Assembly (NCBI RefSeq): GCF_000002075.1
Contig: NW_004797544.1
Coordinates: 803,190-867,189 of the forward strand
Direction: 5' to 3'
DNA from: Aplysia californica
Taxonomy: Eukaryota; Mollusca; Gastropoda; Aplysiida; Aplysiidae
DNA length: 64,000 nt
Of the stretch, positions 53,001-56,469 are shown one piece after another (the first letter of the stretch is position 1; each line of letters opens with the position of its first letter). The translations under genes were made by a program, and so were the position numbers. The notes below the pieces were generated by a model. The model made no database searches. It was not told the origin of the DNA and saw only the letters and a list, made by a program, of their open reading frames with translations.

Positions 53001-55665
53001 TGGCCGGTGTACATCCGCAGCCATAAGGCGCTTCTTCAGATTAAATGAGTCAAGTTAAACAACTCTTCAACCAAGAGTTAGTGGAACTTTCCAACAGTGA
53101 CTTCCCTTTAGTGTGACTTCTTTTTCTTGTTTCGTTGGCGGGACCTGACCATCAATGATTTATTCGTTGGCGGGAATCGATGGGTCAAACATGCACTCTG
53201 GCAATATCAATTTTATATTATAAGTTAAGTTCACTCTTTAGCCTTTTATGGTCAACAAGTAATAGTACCTTACTTCCTGTAACATAAAACGCATCTAAAT
53301 TAAACCTGCATTCTTTGTAATTCTCTATCTCGTTGCAAGATAGCACGTGGGTGGAACTACGGGATGGCCACTGTAAAAAGTACTGAATCTTACATTGTTT
53401 ATGTCCGCAACTGCACTCTTTGTCTGTCTCTGTTTTTTGTCTGTCTGTCTCTGTCTCTCTGTCTGGGCACTCCTGTACAATTGCAGTCCCGTTTGTTTAC
53501 ATGACGGCCATTGTGGGAGTGAATCTTGATCTAGATCGAGATCTATCGAGATCTCTAGATTCTAGATAGCCAAGATAATGTCTCTAGATATAGATCTAGA
53601 TTAGATATAATTTTAATTCTGTTTAGGTCTAAATAAGAAACACGTAAAAGTCACTACAGGGGCACTGAGAATCTAGTGAGATTTAGTTTTAGTGCAAACG
53701 GGACCGATAGATCTACATTCCTTTCACTGCATTAACAAAACACGAACTCAAATACCTGTTGTTGGGATTCAGATGTGCTTTATTTCACTCCAAAGCAATA
53801 GTCTACTTGTAAATAATTTCACTTTAAAAAAAAAAGAAGGGATGGCTGCACCTGCAAACACGAACGGCCGCGGTCAGAAAGCACAGTCTGCAGTTGGTGT
53901 ATATGCTGGCCGCTGACAGAAGATGGGGCAGTGCTAACGTGCTATTTTGTGACGCATGGTGTACGAGTACCTTAGCCACACTATTTCGTGCAATGCCGCG
54001 CTTAGGCCTAATACGTCTTGCCTCGGCCAGTCAGAAGAGTTATATCGTCAATACTACCAACTGTATAGAGTGTTTTATGGTAAGTGGCCGCGCCTAGTGT
54101 ACGTGCTGTACATGCACCTTTTTACAATTCCACTGATGCCTTTTAGGTGCTCTTTTTTTCTGAACTATTTTTGTTTTGTGTTGTTTTCTCCCAGGGTACT
54201 ATCTCCCAGTTTTTCGCCACCACAAACTGTCCAGTGTGTGACAGCCAAACCAAGACGGCTGTGTGCAGCGACTGCCGCAAGGATCCCCAACTGGTGGTCT
54301 CCACCCTCACACACCGCCTGCAGGAGTGGGACCGAACCTTCTACCGACTGGCACAAGTAGGTCCACGTGTCCTGGGTTGTGAGATGGGAATGTGTTTGTT
54401 TCTTGCTTTGTGGAAGTTTGAAATGAATTAAATGTCCATGTTGGTGGTCAGAGGGTCACATGGGTTCTACTTCTTCACTTGTGTCAGTGTCCTCTTTACT
54501 CGTACAAACAAAATTGTCCATACTCAAGTCCTTGGAGTAAATGATCAGGGAGTAGAATGCTGCATTTTTAAAGTCCATAACCTGTTTGTTGACTTGCTGC
54601 CTACAACCCGCTTACGAATACCCCAACATACCTGCCACAGCAGTGGTTACCTACTTAAAGAATAGGCTAACACAAACAATGTCACCTTAGCAGAGACTGT
54701 GCCCACCATTTCGGAACTCCACAGTGACATTAAAGATGGTTCCAGTAGGGAAGGGGATAGAGGTTGCCCACGTCCCTCGTGACTTATTGGAGCAGAGGAA
54801 GATAGGACTAACGCTAACATTACTTAAACACAATCACTCATCATCACCATTATTTCTAAAATCATCATTACTCTCAGATCCTTGACTTACATCAATTGTT
54901 GAATCTCTATCTGTAACAGTTACATGTTATACTACTATGTATGTACGAAATACACTATTGGACATTATCATAAGCACTTTTTTCTACTAATCAGATGGCA
55001 TCAATCTTATATAAATAGGCAAGGGATTAAAAAAAATCTTTTGGTTGCTTTGTTGAAGTTATTTCTCACACGCCACATCTACTTGTGTATTAAGTTTGTG
55101 AGCGCTATTTCTGTCTGCTTCCTCTTGCTTTCAGAGTTCTACAATTTATGTCATGGTAGCAAATGGGAGCTCTGATGTTGTATTTGAACCTGCCAAAATG
55201 CAGTTGAAGACTACAGGGGAAAAACGACGGTAGTCACCTTCTGAAAATATTGAGGGTACCAATTTTGAATGCTTGTTCACTCATAACTGTATTTCTGTTC
55301 AATTGTTCGTTGATTATTGTTGTTAGATTTACCATTCAACAACAATTAACAATAAACCACCAGTCAAACAAATATGATGTTATGAGTCCACAAGGTTGTA
55401 AAATTGGTACCCTGACAATTTCTGGTTAGTGACTACTGTTGTTTTTCCCCTGTGCTCTTCAGTTGTAATTGAAGTGAATTTGAGAAGTAATATTTTCTCT
55501 CTCTCTTTTCTGTAGGTGTGCGTTATGTGTCAAGGAGTGCAGGATGGAGAGCAGTCTTGTACAACCATTGACTGCCCCATCGTGTTCCGCCGCATCATCG
55601 CACAGCAAGACATGCTTCGAGCGGACAATCTGAGGGACGTACTGGACAAATTTCTACAGTACTAA
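4929..55665 (+). CDS. REV3L: DNA polymerase zeta catalytic subunit (REV3L), spliced, 5' end missing
   Basis: The protein is the catalytic subunit of DNA polymerase zeta, the nuclear family-B polymerase that extends from mismatched or lesion-containing primer ends with REV7, POLD2 and POLD3. I assembled 32 exons joined by GT-AG introns plus one GC-AG intron. Their summed length (16,945 nt) is one base completing an earlier codon plus 5,648 codons including the stop, so all phases agree. Order of parts: N-terminal domain (4929-10933), acidic linker (11650-14948), giant disordered exon (15862-27535), REV3L-specific segment (28388-34603), inactive exonuclease-like domain (35080-39405), polymerase palm, fingers and thumb with motifs DFQSLYPS, KLIANVTYGY and YGDTDS (40542-51470), and two C-terminal Cys motifs (54228-54275 and 55519-55575). 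The first roughly 115 residues were not found between 1 and 4928, so the start codon lies upstream of the window. The encoded part is nearly twice the vertebrate length, almost all from the giant exon. Confidence 0.97.
5363..5444 (+). CDS. REV3L: REV3L exon b: N-terminal domain, YQPHESHIPY segment
   Basis: Acceptor ttcccag and donor gtaagc. It translates to a segment containing LLLGGAVMSKPYQPHESHIP followed by YALQ, matching the conserved vertebrate stretch SGAIMNKFYQPHEAHIPYLLQ. The first base completes a lysine codon begun in the previous exon. It ends in phase 0. Confidence 0.93.
5614..6028. mobile_element. Mariner-like MITE (family M1)
   Basis: Inverted ends of about 34 bp pair the block starting tgtgaggcaccatgg with the block ending ccatgccgtgacaca. 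The inner part carries a conserved TTTTACCTCTGAAACC region shared with the copies at 39760 and 43544. It lies in the intron between 5445 and 6878. Confidence 0.85.
6879..6954 (+). CDS. REV3L: REV3L exon c: LFIDYNLYGMNLIN segment
   Basis: Acceptor ttgcag and donor gtaatg. It encodes LFIDYNLYGMNLINVSALKF and RKRGK, which is almost unchanged from vertebrate REV3L and is a hallmark of the Rev3/Pol delta N-terminal domain. It ends with one extra base. Confidence 0.95.
7646..7799 (+). CDS. REV3L: REV3L exon d: Ser-rich linker inside the N-terminal domain
   Basis: Acceptor ccctcag and donor gtagct. It keeps the reading frame between two strongly conserved exons (2 + 50 codons + 2). It encodes a Ser/Thr-rich linker ending in RVWHDENIP, which takes the place of the vertebrate FRWEQDEIPSS segment. 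Confidence 0.85.
8012..8108. repeat. Purine-rich (GA/GGGA)n tract
   Basis: A run of almost only G and A on the + strand within the intron 7800-8292; simple sequence. Confidence 0.9.
8293..8390 (+). CDS. REV3L: REV3L exon e: CELEVDxVAADILNR segment
   Basis: Acceptor ctctccag and donor gtgagt. The translation includes STCELEVDVVAADILNRQEL, matching vertebrate STCELEVDAVAADILNR. Phases 2 in and 1 out agree with the neighbouring exons. Confidence 0.95.
8743..9131 (+). mobile_element. Long SINE (family S2) with 13-bp target duplication
   Basis: A 389-bp element flanked by aacattctgatcc (8730-8742) and aacattcagatcc (9132-9144). It shares its body with the copy at 47134, including ctgactgaagtgtc, ggccattcccaaa and gctatttccggggtgcctt. 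The last 60 bp are the same tail as family S1. The head has no obvious tRNA-like boxes. Confidence 0.9.
10200..10304 (+). CDS. REV3L: REV3L exon f: NPGLAALWEDEKQRKR segment
   Basis: Acceptor ttatcag and donor gttggt. It encodes NVGANPGLAALWEDEKQRKR followed by an acidic tail ending IEPESSQ. Vertebrate REV3L has GGNPGLQAIWEDEKQRRRNR followed by QPESQ, so the end of the N-terminal domain is conserved. Confidence 0.94.
10849..10933 (+). CDS. REV3L: REV3L exon g: helical ESEKLLVQRFLALVQEQ segment
   Basis: Acceptor ctttcag and donor gtaagc. It encodes ECSESEKLLVQRFLALVQEQ and QAF, which aligns with vertebrate ATESEKIFQKRLQEILKQNDF. It enters needing two bases and leaves with two bases of an arginine codon. 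Confidence 0.9.
11650..11729 (+). CDS. REV3L: REV3L exon h: Ser-rich linker
   Basis: Acceptor gtgcag and donor gtaagc. The exon (1 + 26 codons + 1) encodes DSQSEESGSSQPSLSASQLE and a short basic end. There is little sequence conservation. It is supported mainly by good splice sites and by exact phase agreement on both sides. Confidence 0.8.
12302..12478 (+). CDS. REV3L: REV3L exon i: acidic linker
   Basis: Acceptor cttgcag and donor gttagt. It encodes a Ser/Asp/Glu-rich stretch with LGELSENEDMEDDEDAE and IINMDSIKKVVSFSQSFSAR. Phase is 2 + 58 codons + 1. Position and acidic character match the region after the vertebrate N-terminal domain. Confidence 0.82.
12858..13059 (+). CDS. REV3L: REV3L exon j: AEVLASLLEENG helix and acidic run
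   Basis: The acceptor is a weak ttgttaag; the donor is a strong gtatgt. It encodes SQDKTVAEVLASLLEENGAP, then a glutamate-rich run EEEEKEDEEE and an end DEKD. The helix resembles vertebrate SSPDEALVHLLAGLESDG. The acceptor choice is set by phase. Confidence 0.82.
13346..14525. mobile_element. Non-autonomous DNA transposon with 9-bp target duplication (Mutator-like)
   Basis: The 1,180-bp element has ends AGCAATGCCAAT and ATTGGCATTGCT. It is flanked by a perfect 9-bp direct repeat, acttaaaat (13337-13345 and 14526-14534). A 9-bp duplication is typical of Mutator-like elements. The inside is CpG-richer than the intron around it and has no transposase-like frame. Confidence 0.85.
14809..14948 (+). 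CDS. REV3L: REV3L exon k: acidic linker with SSDDEIDLLPQFDG
   Basis: Acceptor ttttacag and donor gtatgt. It encodes RKSDDDDDIVMGTDEESSDD followed by EIDLLPQFDGASDKIS. It parallels the vertebrate acidic segment ending SLLLASLSIPQLDGTADE, which precedes the large REV3L exon. Phase is 1 in and 1 out. Confidence 0.87.
15862..27535 (+). CDS. REV3L: REV3L giant internal exon (11,674 nt) encoding the disordered middle region
   Basis: A single open frame of 3,890 whole codons runs between a ctttcag acceptor and a gtaagt donor. Vertebrate REV3L also codes its poorly conserved middle in one large exon of about 4 kb; this one is almost three times longer. In order it holds: a Ser/Gly/Gln/Pro-rich head (15862-17500) with nine Y-x-S-P motifs (16480-16850); a basic KKSKSK patch (about 18000); polyglutamine (18226-18360); a folded-looking basic segment with KKLKFFKSPEARR (19200-19390); a His/Pro/Gln-rich stretch (19980-20160); a conserved REV3L-like segment VHYIVVGKFKGYKSM (21148-21230); a twice-repeated DPLGLET unit (22482-22610); two RAQVxxxSxSMxDIL units (24262-24450); five LLSQ units (24478-24918); a Lys/Ser-rich tract; and a final segment with PSLTDLVVTKLI and NQNEPF (27127-27200) that resembles vertebrate PSREEIMATLL and YQEPF. 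Almost all of it is low complexity and probably disordered. Confidence 0.96.
16480..16850 (+). repeat. REV3L: Y-x-S-P repeat region within the giant REV3L exon
   Basis: Nine Y-[QHP]-S-P motifs, mostly followed by S or T (YQSPSSS, YHSPSAS, YQSPSAT, YQSPTSA, YPSPYQSPS, YQSPTQG), occur in about 120 residues. A tenth lies near 19755. Spacing is irregular, about 8-18 residues. Confidence 0.95.
18226..18360 (+). repeat. REV3L: Polyglutamine tracts (CAG/CAA) in the giant exon
   Basis: Three glutamine runs broken by W, K, H, P and A are encoded by mixed CAG and CAA codons; the longest pure run is eight residues. Shorter ones occur near 16570, 19670 and 20120. Confidence 0.95.
24478..24918 (+). repeat. 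REV3L: Five degenerate 32-residue repeats with core QASxxLLSQxANF
   Basis: Units read QASTSLLSQLANF, QASNSLLSQMANF, QASKSLLSQLKDF, QASDFLLSQMANF and a decayed QISNTFSSPLTRP, each followed within a few residues by P and an acidic/basic spacer. The period is about 96 nt. Confidence 0.92.
27536..28387. other. Intron after the giant exon
   Basis: AT-rich intron between the giant exon and the 40-nt microexon. I see no repeat element or further exon. Confidence 0.7.
28388..28427 (+). CDS. REV3L: REV3L 40-nt microexon: ELGGRVLKVDSRR
   Basis: Joining the giant exon directly to the exon at 32437 would shift the frame, because one ends with two bases and the other starts in phase 0. A 40-nt exon between cttag and gtgagg repairs this exactly (1 + 13 codons). 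It encodes ELGGRVLKVDSRR, matching vertebrate EIGGRLLMVETR right after DVPEKPR, which lines up with DLPDKP at the end of the giant exon. Confidence 0.92.
30396..30580 (+). mobile_element. Short SINE (family S1), degraded copy
   Basis: It matches S1 from a gggtgattgacgggagttctg head through the cttctttcctatcaaac block to the ccaaaact tail. No clear target duplication was found. Confidence 0.75.
30605..31020 (+). repeat. Two degraded copies of another dispersed repeat (family R4)
   Basis: Pieces at about 30605-30745 and 30885-31020 share a gg-ggcgc head, a ttctacttttttactc-like block, tctgtctg, and cagcactaagtgaccatt followed by a tcaaa end. Similar pieces lie near 40325-40460 and 46080-46190. 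The family was not recognised. Confidence 0.55.
32437..33399 (+). CDS. REV3L: REV3L exon (963 nt): REV3L-specific region before the exonuclease-like domain
   Basis: Acceptor atttcag, donor gtatag, 321 codons in phase 0. It opens with LSELEPFPPCCHINGIRAWR, aligning with vertebrate ANDLAEFEGDFSLEGLRLWK. It then has SPCVAPPSRHNVVRWLKQKM against vertebrate MPCKCAPSRQLVQVWLQAKE. A Ser/Thr-rich middle with repeated SCTP motifs follows, and it ends STNTENVLRRNVLQSQTQ against NTDTLRRVLLTQAKNQ. Confidence 0.94.
33558..33720 (+). mobile_element. Short SINE (family S1), diverged copy
   Basis: Head tgggtggctgattggtgctttgg, a shortened pyrimidine block, gttactcatgagtaacacctc and a gcaagtgctttaaaaacta tail place this as an old S1 copy in the intron 33400-34477. 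Confidence 0.75.
34478..34603 (+). CDS. REV3L: REV3L exon: NTFGFKVAQDHLQNSKALHK segment
   Basis: Acceptor gatag, donor gtaggt, 42 codons in phase 0. It encodes RQFSVLGFTAAENSQIEGPT and NTFGFKVAQDHLQNSKALHK, matching vertebrate SQIDGPSLNNTYGFKVSIQN and LQEAKALHE. It is the start of the conserved C-terminal half. Confidence 0.95.
34845..35019 (+). mobile_element. Short SINE (family S1) just upstream of a REV3L exon
   Basis: A full copy from gtgggtggttggcagg to the aaaacaaaa tail. Flanks atcagtaaagtg (34833-34844) and atcagtgaagtg (35020-35031) form a 12-bp target duplication with one difference. It ends 48 nt before the exon at 35080. Confidence 0.9.
35046..35073 (+). promoter_or_regulatory. 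REV3L: Near-pure poly-C polypyrimidine tract at a REV3L acceptor
   Basis: About 27 nt, nearly all C with one T, directly precede the ttgcag acceptor of the exon at 35080. Such tracts usually hold many T residues. Confidence 0.85.
35080..35723 (+). CDS. REV3L: REV3L exon: first half of the inactive exonuclease-like domain, with a large insertion
   Basis: The acceptor lies behind an almost pure C tract; the donor is gtgagc. It begins TALSMELHIETRGDLRPDPE and FDLIQSLFYSVFDD, matching vertebrate LISVELHARTRRDLEPDPEFD. The Asp-x-Glu of a proofreading Exo I motif is absent (Glu-Leu-His here), as is usual for Rev3. After GVLVVDPDSW the vertebrate protein continues within about 20 residues to GLEVTYAADE. 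Here about 120 Ser/Gly/Pro/Lys-rich residues intervene before GVEVTYVQDEMDLIHTFVEL. Confidence 0.95.
36293..36408 (+). CDS. REV3L: REV3L exon: FDPDILVGFEVQMLSWGYL segment
   Basis: Acceptor gcccag and donor gtcagt. It encodes FDPDILVGFEVQMLSWGYLL and QRSAQLGVDLCSRLARVP. Vertebrate REV3L has YDPDILLGYEIQMHSWGYLL here. The Exo II position of proofreading polymerases is kept in form (FDPDILVGFE) without the active-site residues. Confidence 0.97.
36937..37055 (+). CDS. REV3L: REV3L exon ending at a GC donor: MSEIHIAGRVVLNLWR segment
   Basis: The acceptor is ggtgtcag. It encodes RYSAEKDEWGADHMSEIHIA followed by GRVVLNLWRILRHE, matching vertebrate FAAERDEYGSYTMSEINIVG and RITLNLWRIMRNE. The next conserved residues (V-x-L-x-x-YTFENV) start at 39287, so the exon must end at gag and the intron starts gcaagt, a standard GC-AG intron. 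Confidence 0.94.
37263..37891. mobile_element. piggyBac-like non-autonomous element with TTAA target site
   Basis: Ends CTCACTCACTACC and GGTAGTGAGTGAG are perfect inverted repeats and sit between TTAA at 37259-37262 and TTAA at 37892-37895. The 629-bp body has no transposase. TTAA duplication is the mark of piggyBac-type elements. Confidence 0.9.
38165..38290 (-). mobile_element. LINE 3' fragment, minus strand
   Basis: On the minus strand, frame NNIQRLAQDGVKWEVFVRGL resembles the last residues of many LINE ORF2 proteins (QDR-x-W-x-x-FV). It is followed by a gatgatgatgat simple tail at 38180-38168. Only the extreme 3' end is present. Confidence 0.6.
38385..39040 (+). mobile_element. LINE 3' fragment, plus strand (end of reverse transcriptase ORF)
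   Basis: The frame around 38460-38640 reads HTEIKSCICQAKATFLKKKQ and LSLETRKRVLKSYFEPILL. After a one-base shift near 38640 it continues YGCEAWTVNKQLERTT and FIRRMLRIPWTARKTNEEVL. This is the conserved C-terminal region after the reverse transcriptase in RTE/Jockey-like LINEs (YGCExW and RRxLRIxW...TNEEVL). Stops follow downstream, and it ends in a gatgatgatgaatga simple tail. Truncated and inactive. Confidence 0.85.
39287..39405 (+). CDS. REV3L: REV3L exon: YTFENVAFHVLHQRIPLFSF segment
   Basis: Acceptor tttgcag and donor gtgggg. It encodes NTYTFENVAFHVLHQRIPLF and SFRSLSKWYNHKTHLHR, nearly identical to the vertebrate exonuclease-like domain end. The final arginine codon is split with the next exon. 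Confidence 0.97.
39760..40086. mobile_element. Mariner-like MITE (family M1), left-truncated
   Basis: It shares tctgtgtggattttact, ttcacctctgaaacc, gatgataccaataac and the right end gcgcctgattccaccatg with the other M1 copies. The left inverted end was not found. Lies in the intron 39406-40541. Confidence 0.75.
40542..40683 (+). CDS. REV3L: REV3L exon: LDLIGKTSEFARVFGIEF segment
   Basis: The acceptor is ccta g with a modest pyrimidine tract; the donor is gtgaga. It encodes WRVFEHYVRRVKGQLEIIDQ and LDLIGKTSEFARVFGIEFYD, matching vertebrate VDHYVSRVRGNLQMLEQLDL and IGKTSEMARLFGIQF. Confidence 0.97.
41047..41297 (+). CDS. REV3L: REV3L exon with polymerase motif A (DFQSLYPS)
   Basis: Acceptor tctttag and donor gtgagt. 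It begins IRVESMMLRLAKPMNYVPVS and contains VVVLDFQSLYPSIMIAYNYC. Motif A, DFQSLYPS at 41206-41229, includes the first catalytic aspartate. The exon is visibly more GC-rich than the flanking introns and than most other exons. It ends with two bases of the next codon. Confidence 0.98.
41772..41829 (+). CDS. REV3L: REV3L exon: FEFGCTSLKL segment of the palm
   Basis: A short 58-nt exon between tttttcag and gtagga encodes EGPFEFGCTSLKLTPSVLK, matching vertebrate DEFKFGCTSLRVPPDLL. Confidence 0.95.
42405..43506. mobile_element. DNA transposon with ~20-bp inverted ends, carrying a nested SINE
   Basis: The left end CTAGCATCTGCGTTTGTCGC pairs with a right end whose complement reads CTCGCATCTGCATTTGTTGC. 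Both sides are flanked by gttatt (42399-42404 and 43507-43512). Near the left end a tcgcggccgcga palindrome occurs twice about 37 bp apart. An S1 SINE (43126-43310) has inserted inside. Confidence 0.65.
43126..43310 (+). mobile_element. Short SINE (family S1), well preserved, 11-bp target duplication
   Basis: Flanks cactctgtgtg at 43115-43125 and 43311-43321 are identical. The tail arms GGCGCTC and GAGCGCC pair perfectly around a 20-nt loop. One of the youngest-looking copies, nested in the element 42405-43506. Confidence 0.93.
43544..43873. mobile_element. Mariner-like MITE (family M1), right end mostly deleted
   Basis: The left end tgtgaggcagcctggtgaaatcag follows TA. The middle and right parts match the copy at 5614, but most of the right inverted end is missing after aaaattgac. 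Confidence 0.75.
43972..44051 (+). CDS. REV3L: REV3L exon: SPNGVAFVKPSVRRGVLP segment
   Basis: Acceptor attgcag and donor gtgagt. It encodes VSPNGVAFVKPSVRRGVLP, nearly unchanged in vertebrates. The last lysine codon is split with the next exon. Confidence 0.97.
44262..45780. mobile_element. 1.5-kb DNA transposon with ~33-bp near-perfect inverted ends, TA-flanked
   Basis: Left TCGTCGGCCTTGTGATAAAA followed by CCGACTAACCAC is matched in reverse complement at 45748-45780, almost without change. TA flanks both ends. The body holds weaker internal copies of the end (near 44510 and 45630) and a (GGA)n run at 44630-44665, but no transposase frame. Confidence 0.9.
45961..46030 (+). CDS. REV3L: REV3L exon: MVEEILNTRIMVKKSMK segment
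   Basis: Acceptor ggtcag and donor gtgtgt. It encodes MVEEILNTRIMVKKSMKSCK and NDK, matching vertebrate MLEEILKTRFMVKQSMKAYK. This is the start of the fingers. Confidence 0.97.
46347..46522 (+). mobile_element. Short SINE (family S1), perfect 12-bp target duplication
   Basis: gtagtgggatgg occurs at 46335-46346 and again at 46523-46534. The 176-bp copy between defines S1: a tgggtggttggtgggtg head, a pyrimidine-rich middle, ttgttactctcttgta, a catatgaccttatgcagttgc tail loop and a short A-rich end. Confidence 0.95.
46639..46856 (+). CDS. REV3L: REV3L exon with motif B and most of motif C (YGDTD)
   Basis: The acceptor is cgcaag after a T-rich tract; the donor is gtggga. Motif B reads KLIANVTYGY (46678-46707). 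The following GASFSGRMPCIEVGDSIV is conserved. The exon ends in the middle of the serine codon of motif C: YGDTD is at 46840-46854 and the split serine finishes in the next exon. Motif C holds the other catalytic aspartates. Confidence 0.98.
47134..47515 (+). mobile_element. Long SINE (family S2), 12-bp target duplication
   Basis: Flanks agatgtttataa (47122-47133) and agatgtttgtaa (47516-47527) differ at one base. The body matches the copy at 8743. The tail arms ggcgctca and tgagcgcc pair over eight bases, then the end is aaataaataaaaa. Confidence 0.92.
47688..47802 (+). CDS. REV3L: REV3L exon following motif C
   Basis: Acceptor cgacag and donor gtgagt. It completes YGDTDS and continues LFIHFPGRSKDEAFVLGQEI and ADAVTAMFPSPMKLKFEK. 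Vertebrate REV3L has MFVLLKGATKEQSFKIGQEI and AEAVTATNPKPVKLKFEK. Confidence 0.97.
48003..48128 (+). mobile_element. Short SINE (family S1), internally deleted copy
   Basis: gcgggtgctttgatg joins directly to the tccttatctctcttc block, then ttactctcttgtaacacctc and a cttactaaaa tail. It sits about 70 nt upstream of the exon at 48198. Confidence 0.75.
48198..48335 (+). CDS. REV3L: REV3L exon with the KKRYVG (KxY) motif
   Basis: Acceptor ttcacag and donor gtaact. It encodes VYLPCVLQTKKRYVGFMYET and FDAKGIETVRRDACSAVSK. KKRYVG is the family-B KxY motif that contacts primer-template DNA. Confidence 0.98.
48529..49290 (+). mobile_element. Short SINE (family S1) split by a DNA transposon
   Basis: The S1 head and middle (48529-48638) stop after aacacctc. 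The S1 tail resumes at about 49246 (cttgtgttacaagtgctgtaa to actaaaac). The DNA between is the inverted-repeat element at 48646-49230. The tail ends about 26 nt before the exon at 49312. Confidence 0.75.
48646..49230. mobile_element. ~585-bp DNA transposon inserted in a SINE
   Basis: Left end gttcattttcgtctgaccgcg pairs with right end cgcggtcagacgaaagtgaatgc. No coding frame. Exact borders and target duplication are uncertain because the flanks are rearranged. Confidence 0.7.
49312..49502 (+). CDS. REV3L: REV3L thumb exon: FAKEFRGLMGYKPGACVPAL
   Basis: Acceptor gtacag and donor gtatgt. It encodes ILERSIKVLFTTHDLSRVRA, LHKLLEGKVSIIDLIFAKEF and YKPGACVPALEIA, matching the vertebrate thumb. The final arginine codon is split. 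Confidence 0.97.
49761..51004. mobile_element. hAT-like non-autonomous transposon with perfect 8-bp target duplication and tandem body
   Basis: Ends CAGGGTTGG and CCAACCCTG are inverted, flanked by taagctga at 49753-49760 and 51005-51012. An 8-bp duplication and CAGGG-type ends mark hAT elements. The body contains three successive units of about 280 bp starting at about 49765, 50034 and 50313. Each has gttgggttgatttaaatca, a cattcagaattcctt block and a gatataaggtttagtagact block. Confidence 0.92.
51243..51470 (+). CDS. REV3L: REV3L thumb exon: RVPYVIVHGSPGLPLIQLVR
   Basis: Acceptor ttctcag and donor gtgagc. It encodes QSEPRVGERVPYVIVHGSPG and LNATYYITKQILPPLDRLFS, matching vertebrate RSEPQVGERVPYVIIYGTPG. 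It is a GC-rich exon. The final tryptophan codon is split. Confidence 0.98.
51871..52050 (+). mobile_element. Short SINE (family S1) inserted 13 nt from a REV3L exon
   Basis: Flanks attgccctc at 51862-51870 and 52051-52059 are identical. The downstream copy plus ccag forms the end of the acceptor for the exon at 52064. The SINE tail therefore occupies the branch-point zone. Confidence 0.92.
52064..52130 (+). CDS. REV3L: REV3L exon: end of thumb and linker to the C-terminal Cys motifs
   Basis: Acceptor ctcccag and donor gtaggt. It encodes YQDMPKVMRVGPMMGAAAAT and KQ after the split tryptophan. The start corresponds to vertebrate WYHELPRI. The alanine-rich linker is not conserved. Its acceptor lies 13 nt downstream of a SINE. 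Confidence 0.9.
52197..52741 (+). mobile_element. tRNA-headed SINE (family S3) with shared 3' tail, 11-bp target duplication
   Basis: The head (about 52197-52262) has an A-box-like tggcttagagattaagg and a B-box-like gggtctgaatct, as in a tRNA. The middle is pyrimidine-rich, then a block with cttctcggacaagggcaaaa and taaagatcccttcttggt. The end is the same catatgaccttatgcagttgc tail as S1 and S2, then (CA)n and A-rich. Flanks gaaagaaaagc (52186-52196) and gaaagagaagc (52742-52752) are the target duplication. Confidence 0.85.
52753..54194. other. Remaining part of the REV3L intron before the CysA exon
   Basis: Mixed sequence with a (TCTG)n run near 53425-53465, an AGATCT-rich palindromic patch (53520-53612), and nothing that reads as an exon. 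The rest shows no repeat I recognise. Confidence 0.6.
53520..53612. repeat. AGATCT/TCTAGA-rich palindromic patch
   Basis: The trimer-like words gatcta, agatct and tctaga recur in both orientations about a dozen times in 90 bp, making the region strongly self-complementary. It is probably a decayed simple repeat. Confidence 0.75.
54195..54356 (+). CDS. REV3L: REV3L exon with zinc-binding CysA motif
   Basis: Acceptor tcccag and donor gtaggt. It encodes GTISQFFATTNCPVCDSQTK then TAVCSDCRKDPQLVVSTLTH. CysA is C-x2-C ... C-x2-C at 54228-54275. Vertebrate REV3L has GTISQYFTTLHCPVCDD and CSKCRSQPQ. The family uses CysA for zinc. Confidence 0.97.
55516..55665 (+). CDS. REV3L: REV3L terminal exon with CysB motif and stop codon
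   Basis: The acceptor is tctgtag. CysB reads C-x2-C-x9-C-x4-C at 55519-55575 (VCVMCQ ... SCTTIDCP). In the family this motif binds an iron-sulfur cluster and connects to POLD2. The exon continues with DMLRADNLRDVLDKFLQY and stops with taa at 55663, aligning with the vertebrate C-terminus LRQLLDQF. Confidence 0.97.
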   Translation: MCVMCQGVQDGEQSCTTIDCPIVFRRIIAQQDMLRADNLRDVLDKFLQY

Positions 55666-56469
55666 CCACCTAACAATTGGTACACGCCACAGATGTACGG
55701 CAAGTTACTCTGAATGATGACTGTGATCATGGTAAAGTTGGAGGGGACAACCAGAAGAAGGAAGTACAGACTGAAGAAGATGAAATGAGTGCAAGATAAT
55801 GAATACAAGGCTGCATGCTGCAGTGGATGAACAGTCCTGTCGAATAATGGACATGGAAGGGTGCTGAAAGAGAGGAAAGGCTTACCCATATCTGGGAGGT
55901 GGCCCACAATTATTTCATGTGGATCTTCTGTAACTTGTCTTGTTGGGAAATATATGAGTGCATCTTCTGTTTGAGAATTCAAGTGTAAACAAGGATTAGG
56001 ATGCTTGCCAAAGGAACTGGAGGCCTCATCAATAAGAGAGATTACAAGATTATTTTTATTTTTAATGAAAAATTTTTGGTGGAATAATAATTGCTCATAT
56101 CTAGAAGGGAAAGTTATGTACAACCATTACTTTTTAAAAAAACCTTTATTCCCGTCTACCCTTAGACATCGACTTTTGGGGAAAATATCCGTCCGGATTC
56201 AAGTCATGAAGACCAGTAAAATCTTTGGAGGCATGCACGCCCCCCCCCCCCAAATTTAAAAAAAAGGGATTAAGAAATTACATAATTTCAGGTTATTTAC
56301 CTTCACCCTTCCTAACATCCTCCACTATCAATCGCAGTCATAGCGTTGTGAAGTATTGAAAGTTTATAAAAGCTACATTTGAATATTTTAGACCAGGTTT
56401 GTGTCCGATTTGGGAATTTAGCTGGCGTGAATGTCTCTCAAACAGGTTACAGTTATGGTGCAGATACTA